From Microbacterium esteraromaticum (GTDB taxonomy: Bacteria; Actinomycetota; Actinomycetes; Actinomycetales; Microbacteriaceae), in assembly GCF_900163815.1 (NCBI RefSeq), contig NZ_FUKO01000003.1, forward strand, positions 1 through 51,593: a DNA stretch of 51,593 bases. Direction: 5' to 3'. The position numbers and the translations under genes are program-made. Below the pieces are notes generated by a model. The model saw nothing but the letters and a program-made list of their open reading frames with translations. It was not told the origin of the DNA and did no database searches. Each line of letters opens with the position of its first letter. The stretch's first letter is position 1. Below are positions 23,459-31,860 of this stretch, piece by piece.

Positions 23459-24136
23459 ATGGACATCACCGAACGCGCATCGAGTATCGGCTCTCTCGCC
23501 GATGACACGCGACGAGAGCTCTACGAGTTCGTCGTCGCGCAAGCGGATGCTGTGACCCGAGACGCGGCGGCCGCCGCAATCGGAATCGCCGCGCACATGG
23601 CGCGCTTTCACCTCGACAAGCTCGTCGAGGCAGGTCTGCTCGACACCGAGTTCCGCCGTCTCAGCGGGCGCTCGGGTCCGGGCGCCGGACGCCCCTCCAA
23701 GCTCTACCGCCGCGCGCAGGGAACCATCGCGGTGTCGCTTCCCGAGCGGCGCTACGACCTGGTCGGCCACCTCTTCGCGCGCACCATCGAGCGCGCTGCT
23801 GTCGGCGGCGATCTGAACGCAACCGTCGTCGAAGTCGCCCAAGACGAAGGTCGACAGATCGCCGCGGCGAGCCGCCCGGAGGCCACAGCTGACGAGCTCA
23901 CCCGCATCTCCACCGTCCTGGATGCTCACGGATACGAGCCGCGTGCCGAAGGCGACGCCATCGTCCTCGTGAACTGTCCGTTCGAATCTCTCGCCCGCGA
24001 CCACACGGCTCTCGTCTGCTCGGCGAACCTCGCGCTCGTCGACGGCATCCTCGACGGTTTGCAGTGCACGCACCTGCGCGCGAGCGGCGAGCCGCATGAC
24101 GGCCGATGCTGCGTGGCGATCCGCCAGGCAGACTGA
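23459..24136 (+). CDS. SufR-like winged-helix regulator with a Cys-rich sensor domain
   Basis: 225 residues from ATG 23459, with AGAGG upstream. The N-terminal winged helix reads LADDTRRELYEFVVAQADAV and AAAAIGIAAHMARFHLDKLV, with the wing SGRSGPGAGRPSKLYRR. The C-terminal half has the SufR/COG2345 arrangement: C~173 in VNCPFESLA, His in RDHTALVC with a second Cys, Cys near 203, and a CC pair in GRCCVAI. In SufR these ligate an iron-sulfur cluster and control Fe-S assembly genes. No suf genes are in this window, so the target may be itself or distant. Confidence 0.82.
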   Translation: MDITERASSIGSLADDTRRELYEFVVAQADAVTRDAAAAAIGIAAHMARFHLDKLVEAGLLDTEFRRLSGRSGPGAGRPSKLYRRAQGTIAVSLPERRYDLVGHLFARTIERAAVGGDLNATVVEVAQDEGRQIAAASRPEATADELTRISTVLDAHGYEPRAEGDAIVLVNCPFESLARDHTALVCSANLALVDGILDGLQCTHLRASGEPHDGRCCVAIRQAD

Positions 24137-24164
24137 TCACGGCATCCGCCGCTACGCTGAACCG

Positions 24165-24920
24165 ATGAAGAACGATCGGCGCAGGCCCGCACGCGGAACT
24201 GGCAGGCCGCACGCGGGCAGACCCGCGCCGAAGAAGCCCGTAAAGGGGCAGCCGAAGACCGCCCAGAAGGCGGCGAGGAAGCGATTCGACGCACCCGCCA
24301 CGGCTCCGGAACCGCCGCGCGCCTTTCGTCTGGGCGTCATCCCCGGGACGACGCCGGGCAAGTGGGTCGACACGTGGAAAGAGCGGATGCCGCGCGTCGC
24401 GATCGAGCTCGTGCCGCTCTCGTTCGCCGATCAGCGCGAGCGGCTCGACGAGGCGGATCCGTCTGGACGACTGGATGCCGCGATCGTGCGTCTGCCCTTG
24501 CAGCGCACCGAGGATCTGCACGTGATTCCGCTGTACGAGGAAGTGCCGGTTGTCGTGGCATCCGCCGATTCTCACCTCATGGCGGTCGATGAGCTCACCG
24601 CTGACGACCTCGCCGGTGAGGTGCTGATCACCCCGGCCGACGACGTGCTCGGCCCCCTCGGTCTGCCCACCGCTGAGCCGAGATTTCCGCAGCTGGCGAC
24701 CACTGGGGAGGCGGTCGCGACCGCAGCATCCGGCGCGGGAATCCTCGTGGTGCCGATGTCGCTCGCCCGCCTGCATCAGCGTAAAGATGCGGGCTACCGG
24801 CCACTGCTGGCCGGCCCCGTCTCCCCGGTCGTGCTCGCCTGGCGACGCGATGCGACCACGCCGGATGTCGAGACGTTCGTCGGAATCGTGCGCGGACGCT
24901 CGACCAACTCCTCGCGCTGA
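24165..24920 (+). CDS. LysR-type substrate-binding-like protein without HTH
   Basis: 251 residues from ATG 24165 (MKNDRRRPARGTGRPHAGRP). The first ~50 residues are a basic, Lys/Arg/Pro-rich tail. From ~50 a periplasmic-binding-like fold resembling the LysR effector domain follows (RLGVIPGTTPGKWVDTWKER, DAAIVRLPL, LYEEVPVVVASADSHLM, AASGAGILVVPMSLARLHQR). There is no helix-turn-helix domain and no signal peptide. The basic tail might bind nucleic acid. It follows the SufR-like gene by 28 bases and is probably in the same transcript. Confidence 0.72.
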   Translation: MKNDRRRPARGTGRPHAGRPAPKKPVKGQPKTAQKAARKRFDAPATAPEPPRAFRLGVIPGTTPGKWVDTWKERMPRVAIELVPLSFADQRERLDEADPSGRLDAAIVRLPLQRTEDLHVIPLYEEVPVVVASADSHLMAVDELTADDLAGEVLITPADDVLGPLGLPTAEPRFPQLATTGEAVATAASGAGILVVPMSLARLHQRKDAGYRPLLAGPVSPVVLAWRRDATTPDVETFVGIVRGRSTNSSR

Positions 24921-24955
24921 CCGCGTCGCGGCAGCCAGCACAATAGACTCGCCGC

Positions 24956-25678
24956 ATGTCTTCGGTGCTCTATGTCTGCGTGCGTCCCGAGCGCAGCGCG
25001 GCCGATGCCGAGCACCGCTCATTCAGCCGCGGCCTGGGCATCGAACGGCTTGACCGCATCGATCTGCTGCACGCCTCGCTCGAGACGGCGGAATGGCAGC
25101 AGTACGACGGCTTCGTCATCGGCGGGTCGCCCTTCAACGTCACCGACGCCGAGCACGAGAAGACCGATCCGCAACGCGCGGTCGAACACGACCTCGAGCG
25201 CATCGCCGCACGCGCGCTCGACGGCAAGACGACCGCGCTGTTCACCTGTTACGGCATCGGCGTCGTCACACGGATGCTGGGTGGCGAGGTGCACACCGAC
25301 CAGCCCGAACAGGCGAGCGCCAGCACCGTTCACCTCACTGAAGCCGGCACCGCCGACCCGCTGTTCGGTCCGAGCGCGCCGAGCCTGTCGGTATTCACCG
25401 CGCACAAGGAGTCTGCCCGCGACACCCCTCCGGGTGCGGTGCTGCTGGGCACCAACAGCGCCTGCACCGTGCAGGCGTACCGAGCGGGGACCCACTTGTA
25501 CGCCACCCAGTTCCACCCCGAGGCTTCACCACAGGACTTCGCCGACAGGATGGCCGTGTACCGCGCATCCGGCTACTTCGATCCGAGTTCGTTCGCGCAG
25601 ACGGAAGCCGCTGTGCTGTCAGCATCCGTCGAGGGCGACGACCTCCTCGGCCGGTTCCCCGGGCTGCTCGGCGCCTGA
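24956..25678 (+). CDS. Class I glutamine amidotransferase-like protein
   Basis: 240 residues from ATG 24956. The triad glutamine amidotransferase fold is present: YDGFVIGGSPFNV (oxyanion loop), nucleophile Cys98 in ALFTCYGIGVVTRMLGG, and HPEA in ATQFHPEAS. It resembles the stand-alone GuaA-N/YfeJ type that hydrolyses glutamine or gamma-glutamyl amides. No synthetase partner is nearby. It is 35 bases after the LysR-like gene. Confidence 0.85.
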   Translation: MSSVLYVCVRPERSAADAEHRSFSRGLGIERLDRIDLLHASLETAEWQQYDGFVIGGSPFNVTDAEHEKTDPQRAVEHDLERIAARALDGKTTALFTCYGIGVVTRMLGGEVHTDQPEQASASTVHLTEAGTADPLFGPSAPSLSVFTAHKESARDTPPGAVLLGTNSACTVQAYRAGTHLYATQFHPEASPQDFADRMAVYRASGYFDPSSFAQTEAAVLSASVEGDDLLGRFPGLLGA

Positions 25679-25680
25679 CC

Positions 25681-25700
25681 CCGCGGAGTCTTCGCCGCGG
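25681..25700. terminator. Small hairpin between converging genes
   Basis: CCGCGG, eight-base loop, CCGCGG directly follows the amidotransferase stop in a 49-base convergent gap. It may act as a bidirectional terminator. The stem is short. Confidence 0.35.
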
Positions 25701-25727
25701 AGATCTGGCCGCGCCCCGCCGCTAGGC

Positions 25728-26186
25728 TCACGCCCCGGCGAGCGTGATCCGCTCATCGAGATAGCCCGCCAACGGCACAAGACTCCCGCTCGCCGACCAG
25801 CGGATGTGCGGCACGCCGTCGAGCAGAGCAAGAGGGCCGGATGCTGCGCCAGCATCCACCGCGACGACATCGAGCACCTGCCATCCGACATGCACGACCT
25901 CGCCCTCGGCGAAACCGCCGCGCCGAGCCTGCCCTCGCCGCTCGGCCCGCGCCCGCGCGGACTCGGCCGTGTACCCGCGGCGCACGGATGCTGCCGCACG
26001 AAGGATCTCGCCCGTGGCCATCACGCTCTCATCTGCGAGCAGGAGAACGCCGAGATGCCAGGCCGTGCCGGCGCGCACGATGCGGGTGCCGCGCCAGCGC
26101 GAGGTGCGCTCGATGCCCAGCCCTTCGCGCGGTGCTGCCGCCAGCCGACGCCGCGCGCCATCCAGCAGATCGGCCGTGGTGCTCAT
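25728..26186 (-). CDS. Hypothetical protein, 152 residues
   Basis: Start at ATG 26186 (MSTTADLLDGARRRLAAAPR); longer open extensions look non-native and enter the purU gene. No signal peptide or membrane helix. Arg/Ala-rich N-terminal helix, then short beta-like segments (IVRAGTAWHLGVLLLADESV, GEVVHVGWQVLDVVAVDA, HIRWSASGSLVPLAGYLDE). No motif or family recognised. It diverges from purU with 73 bases between starts and converges with the amidotransferase gene. Confidence 0.7.
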   Translation of the reverse strand: MSTTADLLDGARRRLAAAPREGLGIERTSRWRGTRIVRAGTAWHLGVLLLADESVMATGEILRAAASVRRGYTAESARARAERRGQARRGGFAEGEVVHVGWQVLDVVAVDAGAASGPLALLDGVPHIRWSASGSLVPLAGYLDERITLAGA

Positions 26187-26259
26187 TGGTACAGGGTAGC
26201 GATTCGCACGCCGGCCGACCGAGGGGCAGAATCGATGCAGACATCTGCAAGGAGCTTTC

Positions 26260-27117
26260 ATGCCGCACACCGATACCGCGCGCCTTCTCATCGCCTGTGA
26301 CGACCAGCCCGGCATCGTCGCGGCCGTCGCGGGAGTGCTGGCCGCTCGCGGGGTGAACATCGTCTCGCTCGATCAGCATTCGACCGAAGACGGACGCTTC
26401 TTCCAGCGCACGGTGCTGCAGGTCGACGGCTTCGCTGCGCAGCGTCCCGAGCTCGAAGCAGCGCTGGGTGACGTCGCCGAACGGTTCTCGATGGAGTGGT
26501 CGCTGCACGATGTCGCGCGGCGCAAGCGCGTGGCGATCTTCGTCTCGAAGTACGACCACTGCCTGATGGAGCTGCTGTGGCGCACCCAGCGCGGAGAGCT
26601 CGATATCGACGTGACCATGGTCGTCTCGAACCATCCGGATCTTGCCGAGTCGGTGCGCACGTTCGGCGTGCCGTTCGTGCACATCCCGCGCGGCGCGGGC
26701 GATGACGCCAAGGCCGAGATGGAGTCGCGCCAGCTGGAGATGCTGCAGGGCAACGTCGACCTGGTCGTGCTCGCGCGGTACATGCAGATCCTCACCGACG
26801 ATTTCATCGAGCAGGTCGGTGCCCCGGTGATCAACATCCACCACTCGTTCCTGCCTGCTTTCATCGGGGCGAACCCGTACGCCCGGGCCAAGGATCGCGG
26901 CGTGAAGCTGATCGGCGCGACCGCCCACTATGCGACGGCCGACCTCGATGAGGGCCCGATCATCGAGCAGGACGTCACGCGCGTCACGCACGCCGAATCA
27001 GCTGCCGAACTGCAGCGTCGCGGTGCGGATGTCGAGCGCTTCGTGCTCGCCCGCGCCGTCAAGTGGCATGCCGAAGACCGCGTGATCGTGCACGGCCGCT
27101 CCACCGTCATCCTCTGA
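26260..27117 (+). CDS. purU: Formyltetrahydrofolate deformylase
   Basis: 285 residues from ATG 26260, with AAGGAG upstream. An N-terminal ACT domain (RLLIACDDQPGIVAAVAGVL) is followed by the formyltransferase-fold domain with RRKRVAIFVSKYDHCLMELL, ARYMQIL, the catalytic triad region INIHHSFLPAFIGANPY (Asn, His) and Asp in TADLDEGPIIEQD. PurU releases formate and tetrahydrofolate from 10-formyl-THF, balancing one-carbon and glycine pools. It is a single-gene unit. Confidence 0.95.
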   Translation: MPHTDTARLLIACDDQPGIVAAVAGVLAARGVNIVSLDQHSTEDGRFFQRTVLQVDGFAAQRPELEAALGDVAERFSMEWSLHDVARRKRVAIFVSKYDHCLMELLWRTQRGELDIDVTMVVSNHPDLAESVRTFGVPFVHIPRGAGDDAKAEMESRQLEMLQGNVDLVVLARYMQILTDDFIEQVGAPVINIHHSFLPAFIGANPYARAKDRGVKLIGATAHYATADLDEGPIIEQDVTRVTHAESAAELQRRGADVERFVLARAVKWHAEDRVIVHGRSTVIL

Positions 27118-27162
27118 CCAGCAGCGCCGCCCCACCTTCCCCTCGCCTCCACCCCGGCACTA

Positions 27163-27227
27163 CCGTCTATTTGGCGTAAAGTCTTGGAATTCTGCCGGAA
27201 TACCGAGACATTTCGCCATATAGACGG
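27163..27227. repeat. 30-bp imperfect inverted repeat, hairpin element
   Basis: The left arm (27163-27192) begins CCGTCTATTTGGCGTAAAGT and the right arm (27198-27227) reads, as reverse complement, CCGTCTATATGGCGAAATGT onward. 25 of 30 positions pair around a five-base centre. It lies between the convergent purU and NMO genes and is much more AT-rich than the flanks. Several mismatches are T opposite T, so the arms are not simple copies. It could be a bidirectional terminator, an RNA element or a small mobile repeat. Confidence 0.7.
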
Positions 27228-27251
27228 GTGGGGGATGCGGGGTCGGAACGG

Positions 27252-28292
27252 TCAGGCGGGGAGGCCGGCGCGGAGCTCTGCGAAGACGTCGGATGCTGCA
27301 TCCCACCGCGCGAGCGGGGCCGACTGCCCCAGCCAGAGCGACTGCAGCTCGCCCATGCCGCGCTGCCCCGCGATCGCGCGGAAACGACCGGTGAGCCAGT
27401 TCTGTGCGGGGAACGGAGCGATCGCCCCCGCCGCTTCGATCTCGGATACCACGCGGTTGCGGGCTCCGCGGGATAGCCGCCCGCTCATGGCCCGGGTGAG
27501 CACGCTCTCGTCGGCTGCGGTGGAGCGGATCGCCGCACGATGCGCGTCGTTCGCCGCCGACTCGGCGGTGGCGAGGAATGACGTTCCCACCTGCACCCCA
27601 GACGCGCCCAGCGCGAATGCCGCCGCGACACCGCGCCGGTCGCCGATCCCGCCCGCGGCGATGACCGGCACGGCGACAGCATCCGCCACCTGCGGCAGCA
27701 GCGCGACGAGACCGACCAGCGACTGCTCTGCCGGGCGCAGGAACGACACGCGATGCCCTGCCGCCTCCGAGCCGGTGGCGACGATGGCATCGACCCCGCC
27801 CGCCTCCAGCGCCTGTGCCTCGGCAACAGTCGTCGCGGTGCCGAGCACGCGGATGCCGCGGCGGTGCGCCTCATCGACCAGTGCTGCCGAAGGCACGCCG
27901 AAGACCACGCTGAGCACGGCAGGTGCCGCCGCCCAGATCGCCTCGAGCTGCTCGTCGAGCGAGGGAAGGTACCTCTCCGGCCGCGACGGCGTCTCGATGC
28001 CGACCTCGGCGAAGAACGACTCGAGCGCGACGGCGTACTCGTCGTGCTCCACCCCGGGCGTGACCTCGTCTCCGGTGGGCAGCCAGATGTTCAGGGCGAA
28101 TGGCGCTGAGGTGGCAGCGCGCAGCGCCGTCGCGGTATCGCGGATCCGCTCGCCGTCGTAGCCATAGAGCCCGTAGGAGCCGAGCCCGCCCGCCCCGCTC
28201 ACCTGCGCGGTGAGCGGCACGGACGACAGCCCGCCGAACGGGGCGAGAACGATGGGATGCTCGATGCCGAGCATCCGCCGCAGATCAGTCAT
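27252..28292 (-). CDS. NAD(P)H-dependent flavin oxidoreductase, nitronate monooxygenase family
   Basis: 346 residues from ATG 28292 (MTDLRRMLGIEHPIVLAPFG). A TIM-barrel flavoprotein with N-terminal APFGGLSSVPLTAQVSGAGG, AIVATGSEAAGHR (phosphate/FMN and catalytic His region), VPVIAAGGIGDRRGVAAAFA and GASGVQVGTSFLA, all NMO/2-nitropropane dioxygenase signatures. The family oxidises alkyl nitronates such as propionate 3-nitronate, but some members are quinone reductases. It converges with purU and diverges from the FHA gene with 88 bases between starts. Confidence 0.9.
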   Translation of the reverse strand: MTDLRRMLGIEHPIVLAPFGGLSSVPLTAQVSGAGGLGSYGLYGYDGERIRDTATALRAATSAPFALNIWLPTGDEVTPGVEHDEYAVALESFFAEVGIETPSRPERYLPSLDEQLEAIWAAAPAVLSVVFGVPSAALVDEAHRRGIRVLGTATTVAEAQALEAGGVDAIVATGSEAAGHRVSFLRPAEQSLVGLVALLPQVADAVAVPVIAAGGIGDRRGVAAAFALGASGVQVGTSFLATAESAANDAHRAAIRSTAADESVLTRAMSGRLSRGARNRVVSEIEAAGAIAPFPAQNWLTGRFRAIAGQRGMGELQSLWLGQSAPLARWDAASDVFAELRAGLPA

Positions 28293-28380
28293 GTTTCGAG
28301 GCTACGCCCGCGTAGCGTCGTGTTTCCTTCGTTGTCAAGCCCCCTGCCGCCGGACGCGGTTGTTCCCTATGGTCGAAGGC

Positions 28381-28944
28381 ATGGACGACACCTCTGATCG
28401 CGACCGCTCTGCGGGCAACGAACCGACCACGACGCACTCCGCCTGGGGCGCTGGCGAGCCGCACCTGCTGATTTCACGAGGAGACGACGAGCGCTTCGTC
28501 TACGACATCACGATCGACAACGTGACGATCGGCTCAGACGCGGGGAGCAGCCTCGTCCTCGAGGGAGCGGACGGACAGCACGCCACCATCGTTCACGACA
28601 AGCGTGACGAGTACGTGCTGCACCTCATCGGCGCAGGCACGATGAACGCGAACAGCGAGGCAGGCACCGAAGGCGAGCGCTCGGAGGTCCTTCGAACCGG
28701 TGCGCGCTTCACGATCGGCGAGTGGGCTCTCGTCTTCTCTCGTCAGGAGTTCGCCGACCACGGCCGCCCTTTCGGTGGCCGTGAAGGCGGCGAAGGCGAG
28801 CATCAGCCCCTTCAAGAGAACCGACCCGAGTACGCCGAGGGTGACGTCGTCGAGTCCATCGTGGAGGTCGTCGCCACCGACGACGGTGCGAACGCCCCCG
28901 ATCCGACGGCATCGAGCCAGGGCGTGCCGAGGGAATCTCCCTGA
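28381..28944 (+). CDS. FHA-domain protein
   Basis: 187 residues from ATG 28381 (MDDTSDRDRSAGNEPTTTHS); an in-frame ATG at 28369 is possible. After a polar 35-residue lead, a beta-sandwich with VTIGSDAGSSLVLEGADGQH, ATIVHDKRDEYVLHLIGAGT and RFTIGEWALVFSRQEFADHG fits a forkhead-associated fold, although the usual G-R-x-x-x-S is altered to GSDAGSS. The C-terminal ~50 residues are acidic and disordered. It may bind phosphothreonine; no kinase is adjacent. Confidence 0.7.
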   Translation: MDDTSDRDRSAGNEPTTTHSAWGAGEPHLLISRGDDERFVYDITIDNVTIGSDAGSSLVLEGADGQHATIVHDKRDEYVLHLIGAGTMNANSEAGTEGERSEVLRTGARFTIGEWALVFSRQEFADHGRPFGGREGGEGEHQPLQENRPEYAEGDVVESIVEVVATDDGANAPDPTASSQGVPRESP

Positions 28945-29013
28945 GCCCGCACGAGCGGGGCACCGGCCGCCGGCTGGCCGGGCTGAGTCGCAGCGGCGGC
29001 TAGCATCGAAGAC

Positions 29014-30303
29014 ATGTCTGCTCGTTCCCTTGCCCTGACGCACGCCGCCGACCTCTCCGACTTCGTCGCCGCATCGCCGTCGAGCTACCACGCCGCGGAA
29101 GAGACAGCCCGACGGCTGCAGGAGGCCGGGTTCACCCGGCTTGAAGAGGCAGACGAATGGCCCACCCAGGCAGGTGGACGCTTCGTCATCGTCCGCGATG
29201 GCGCGGCGATCGCGTGGGCAGTGCCGGCCGATGCAACGTCGACGACCCCGGCCCACATCCTCGGCGCGCACACCGACTCCCCCGGCTTCAAGCTCAAGCC
29301 GCAGCCGACGACCGGTGCACGCGGCTGGCTGCAGGCGGCGGTCGAGGTGTACGGCGGGCCGCTGCTCAACTCCTGGCTCGATCGTGAACTGCGCCTGGCT
29401 GGCCGCCTCGCTCTCGCCGACGGGCGCGTGGTGCTCGCCGCGACCGGGCCGCTGCTGCGGCTGCCGCAGCTGGCGATCCACCTCGATCGCGGTGTGAACG
29501 ATGGCCTCTCTCTCGACAAGCAGACCGGCACGCAGCCGGTGTGGGGCCTGGGCGAGCCCGAGTCCGAGGATGTGCTGGCCGAGCTGGCCACCGAGGCGGG
29601 CGTCGACGCGAGTGAGATCCGCGGGTTCGACGTCGTGGTGGCGGATGCCGCTCGCGGCGCTGTCTTCGGAAAGGACGATGCATTCTTCGCGTCCGGCCGT
29701 CTCGACGATCTCGCGTCTGTGCACGCCGGGGTGGTTGCGCTGATCGAGGCGACGGACTCCGATCTCCCCAGAAACGTCATCCCAGTGCTGGCAGCATTCG
29801 ACCACGAAGAACTCGGTTCCTCGTCGCGCTCCGGCGCTGCCGGGCCGATCCTCGAAGACGTGCTCGAGCGCGTGTACGAGTCGCTCGGCGCCGATGCCTC
29901 CGACCGACGTCGCGCCTACGCCGCATCGTGGTGCCTTTCCAGTGACGTGGGCCACTCGGTGCATCCGAACTACCAGCACCGCCACGACCCCGTCGTGCAG
30001 CCGGTGCTCGGGTCGGGCCCGATCCTGAAGATCAACGCGAACCAGCGCTATGCGACGGATGCTGTCGGCGCAGCAGCCTGGGCCGCGTGGTGCGAGACCG
30101 CGGGCATCGCCTCGCAGGATTTCGTCTCCAACAACTCGGTGCCCTGCGGATCGACCATCGGCCCGATCACCGCGACGCGCCTCGGCATCCGCACGGTCGA
30201 TGTCGGCATCCCGATTCTGTCGATGCACTCCGCTCGCGAGCTCGCCGGCGTCAGCGACCTCTACGACCTCTCGAGGGTGGCGCACGCTTTCTTCGCCGGC
30301 TGA
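29014..30303 (+). CDS. M18-family aspartyl-type aminopeptidase
   Basis: 429 residues from ATG 29014. Metal ligands and catalytic residues are in GAHTDSPGFKLKP, GRLDDLASVHAGV and AFDHEELGSSSRSGAAGPIL. CLSSDVGHSVHPNY and the late MHSARELAG complete the binuclear zinc site. It should remove N-terminal residues, preferring Asp/Glu in this family, in the cytosol. It is monocistronic, ending before a hairpin at 30315-30345. Confidence 0.93.
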   Translation: MSARSLALTHAADLSDFVAASPSSYHAAEETARRLQEAGFTRLEEADEWPTQAGGRFVIVRDGAAIAWAVPADATSTTPAHILGAHTDSPGFKLKPQPTTGARGWLQAAVEVYGGPLLNSWLDRELRLAGRLALADGRVVLAATGPLLRLPQLAIHLDRGVNDGLSLDKQTGTQPVWGLGEPESEDVLAELATEAGVDASEIRGFDVVVADAARGAVFGKDDAFFASGRLDDLASVHAGVVALIEATDSDLPRNVIPVLAAFDHEELGSSSRSGAAGPILEDVLERVYESLGADASDRRRAYAASWCLSSDVGHSVHPNYQHRHDPVVQPVLGSGPILKINANQRYATDAVGAAAWAAWCETAGIASQDFVSNNSVPCGSTIGPITATRLGIRTVDVGIPILSMHSARELAGVSDLYDLSRVAHAFFAG

Positions 30304-30314
30304 CCTCGGCAGCC

Positions 30315-30345
30315 GCCCGGTGATTAGCGGGATTCCGCGCCGGGC
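30315..30345 (+). terminator. Nested hairpin after the M18 peptidase gene
   Basis: GCCCGG (30315-30320) pairs with CCGGGC (30340-30345), and inside it GCGG-GATT-CCGC forms a second stem. It lies 11 bases beyond the stop, a likely terminator without a clear U-run. Confidence 0.45.
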
Positions 30346-30405
30346 TCTCGCATCCGACGAGTGGTCAGTGCCAGGATGAGCACAATCCCACTTTCGGAGG
30401 CAATC

Positions 30406-31860
30406 ATGTCCACGGCACCTGAGACCGCAGCACCGGCGCTGATCGAGCGCGCTGGCATCGAGATTATTCCCGAGTCCGACCGCACCGCGAAACCACGCGA
30501 TCTGTTCTGGCCGTGGTTCGCCGCGAACGTGTCGGTGTTCGGCCTCAGCTACGGCTCGTTCGTTCTCGGCTTCGGCATCTCGTTCTGGCAGGCGACGCTG
30601 GTCTCGGTGATCGGCATCGTCGTGTCGTTCTTCCTCTGCGGGCTCATCGCGATCGCCGGCAAACGGGGCTCGGCACCGACTATGGTGCTCTCCCGAGCGG
30701 CCTTCGGCGTGCACGGCCAGAAAGTCCCGGGCATCGTCTCGTGGCTGACCTCGATCGGGTGGGAGACGTTCCTGGCGATCATGGCGGTGCTCGCCACGGC
30801 GACCGTCATCACCCAGCTCGGCGGCGATGGTGACAGCATCGCGCTGAAGATCACGGCGACGATCATCGTGGCCGCGCTCATCGTGGCCGCATCCGTTCTC
30901 GGGTACCACACGATCATGAAGATGCAGTCGGTGCTCACCTGGATCACCGGCGCCGTGACGATTCTCTACGTGATCCTCGCCATCCCGCACGTCGATCTCG
31001 CAGCAGTGATGGCCCACCCCGACGGCAACATCGGCAAGGTGATCGGCGCACTCGTCATGGTGATGACCGGCTTCGGCCTCGGCTGGATCAACATCGCCGC
31101 CGACTGGTCGCGTTACCAGAAGCGCACGGCTTCCGACGGCGCAATCGTGTTCTGGAACACCTTCGGCGGGGCGATCGCCCCCGTCATCCTCGTGGTCTTC
31201 GGCCTCCTGCTCGCCGGTTCCGACGACAAGCTGATGGAAGCCGTCGGCAACGACCCGATCGGTGCGCTGGCCGCGATCCTGCCGATCTGGGTGCTCGTTC
31301 CTTTCCTGCTGACGGCCGTGCTCGCCCTCGTCTCCGGTGCGGTTCTGGGCATCTACTCCTCGGGCCTGACGCTGCTCAGCCTCGGCATCCGCATCCCCCG
31401 ACCCTCCGCCGCAGCGATCGATGGGCTGATCCTCACCGCAGGCACGATCTGGGTGGTGTTCTTCGCCGAGGACTTCCTCGGGCCGTTCCAGTCGTTCCTC
31501 ATCACGCTCGGCGTTCCGCTGGCTGCCTGGGCCGGCATCCTCATCGCCGATATCTTGCGCCGCAAGAAGGTCTACGACGACGACGCGCTGTTCGACGCGA
31601 ACGGCCGCTACGGCGCCTGGGACTGGACGTCGATCCTCACCATGGTGGTCACGTCGGTGATCGGCTGGGGCCTCGTGGTGAATCTGTTCGCTGAGGACGC
31701 GGCGTGGAACAACTGGCAGGGCTACCTGCTGTTCCTGTTCGGCGGTGAGGACAGCGTCTGGGCTGGTGCGAACCTCGGCGTATTCTTCGCGCTGGTGCTG
31801 TCGTTCCTCGTCACGTGGTTCGCCCGAGCCGGAAAGATCCGTCGTCAGGAGCAGGCATGA
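30406..31860 (+). CDS. NCS1-type purine-cytosine permease
   Basis: 484 residues from ATG 30406, chosen because CGGAGG sits six bases upstream. The cytosolic N-terminus has RAGIEIIPESDRTAKPRDLF and FWPWFAANVSVFGLSYGSFV, typical of cytosine/purine permeases. Twelve hydrophobic segments follow, with AFGVHGQKVPG and WSRYQKR as conserved loops. It should import a nucleobase or related heterocycle by cation symport. Its stop overlaps the start of a cysteine hydrolase gene (ATGA), so substrate uptake and ring-product hydrolysis are probably linked. Confidence 0.9.
   Translation: MSTAPETAAPALIERAGIEIIPESDRTAKPRDLFWPWFAANVSVFGLSYGSFVLGFGISFWQATLVSVIGIVVSFFLCGLIAIAGKRGSAPTMVLSRAAFGVHGQKVPGIVSWLTSIGWETFLAIMAVLATATVITQLGGDGDSIALKITATIIVAALIVAASVLGYHTIMKMQSVLTWITGAVTILYVILAIPHVDLAAVMAHPDGNIGKVIGALVMVMTGFGLGWINIAADWSRYQKRTASDGAIVFWNTFGGAIAPVILVVFGLLLAGSDDKLMEAVGNDPIGALAAILPIWVLVPFLLTAVLALVSGAVLGIYSSGLTLLSLGIRIPRPSAAAIDGLILTAGTIWVVFFAEDFLGPFQSFLITLGVPLAAWAGILIADILRRKKVYDDDALFDANGRYGAWDWTSILTMVVTSVIGWGLVVNLFAEDAAWNNWQGYLLFLFGGEDSVWAGANLGVFFALVLSFLVTWFARAGKIRRQEQA

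Noticed and set aside
28534..31017. 827-codon minus-strand open frame
   Set aside because: It lies opposite the FHA, M18 peptidase and permease genes, has His/Arg/Asp-rich shadow composition and no domain.
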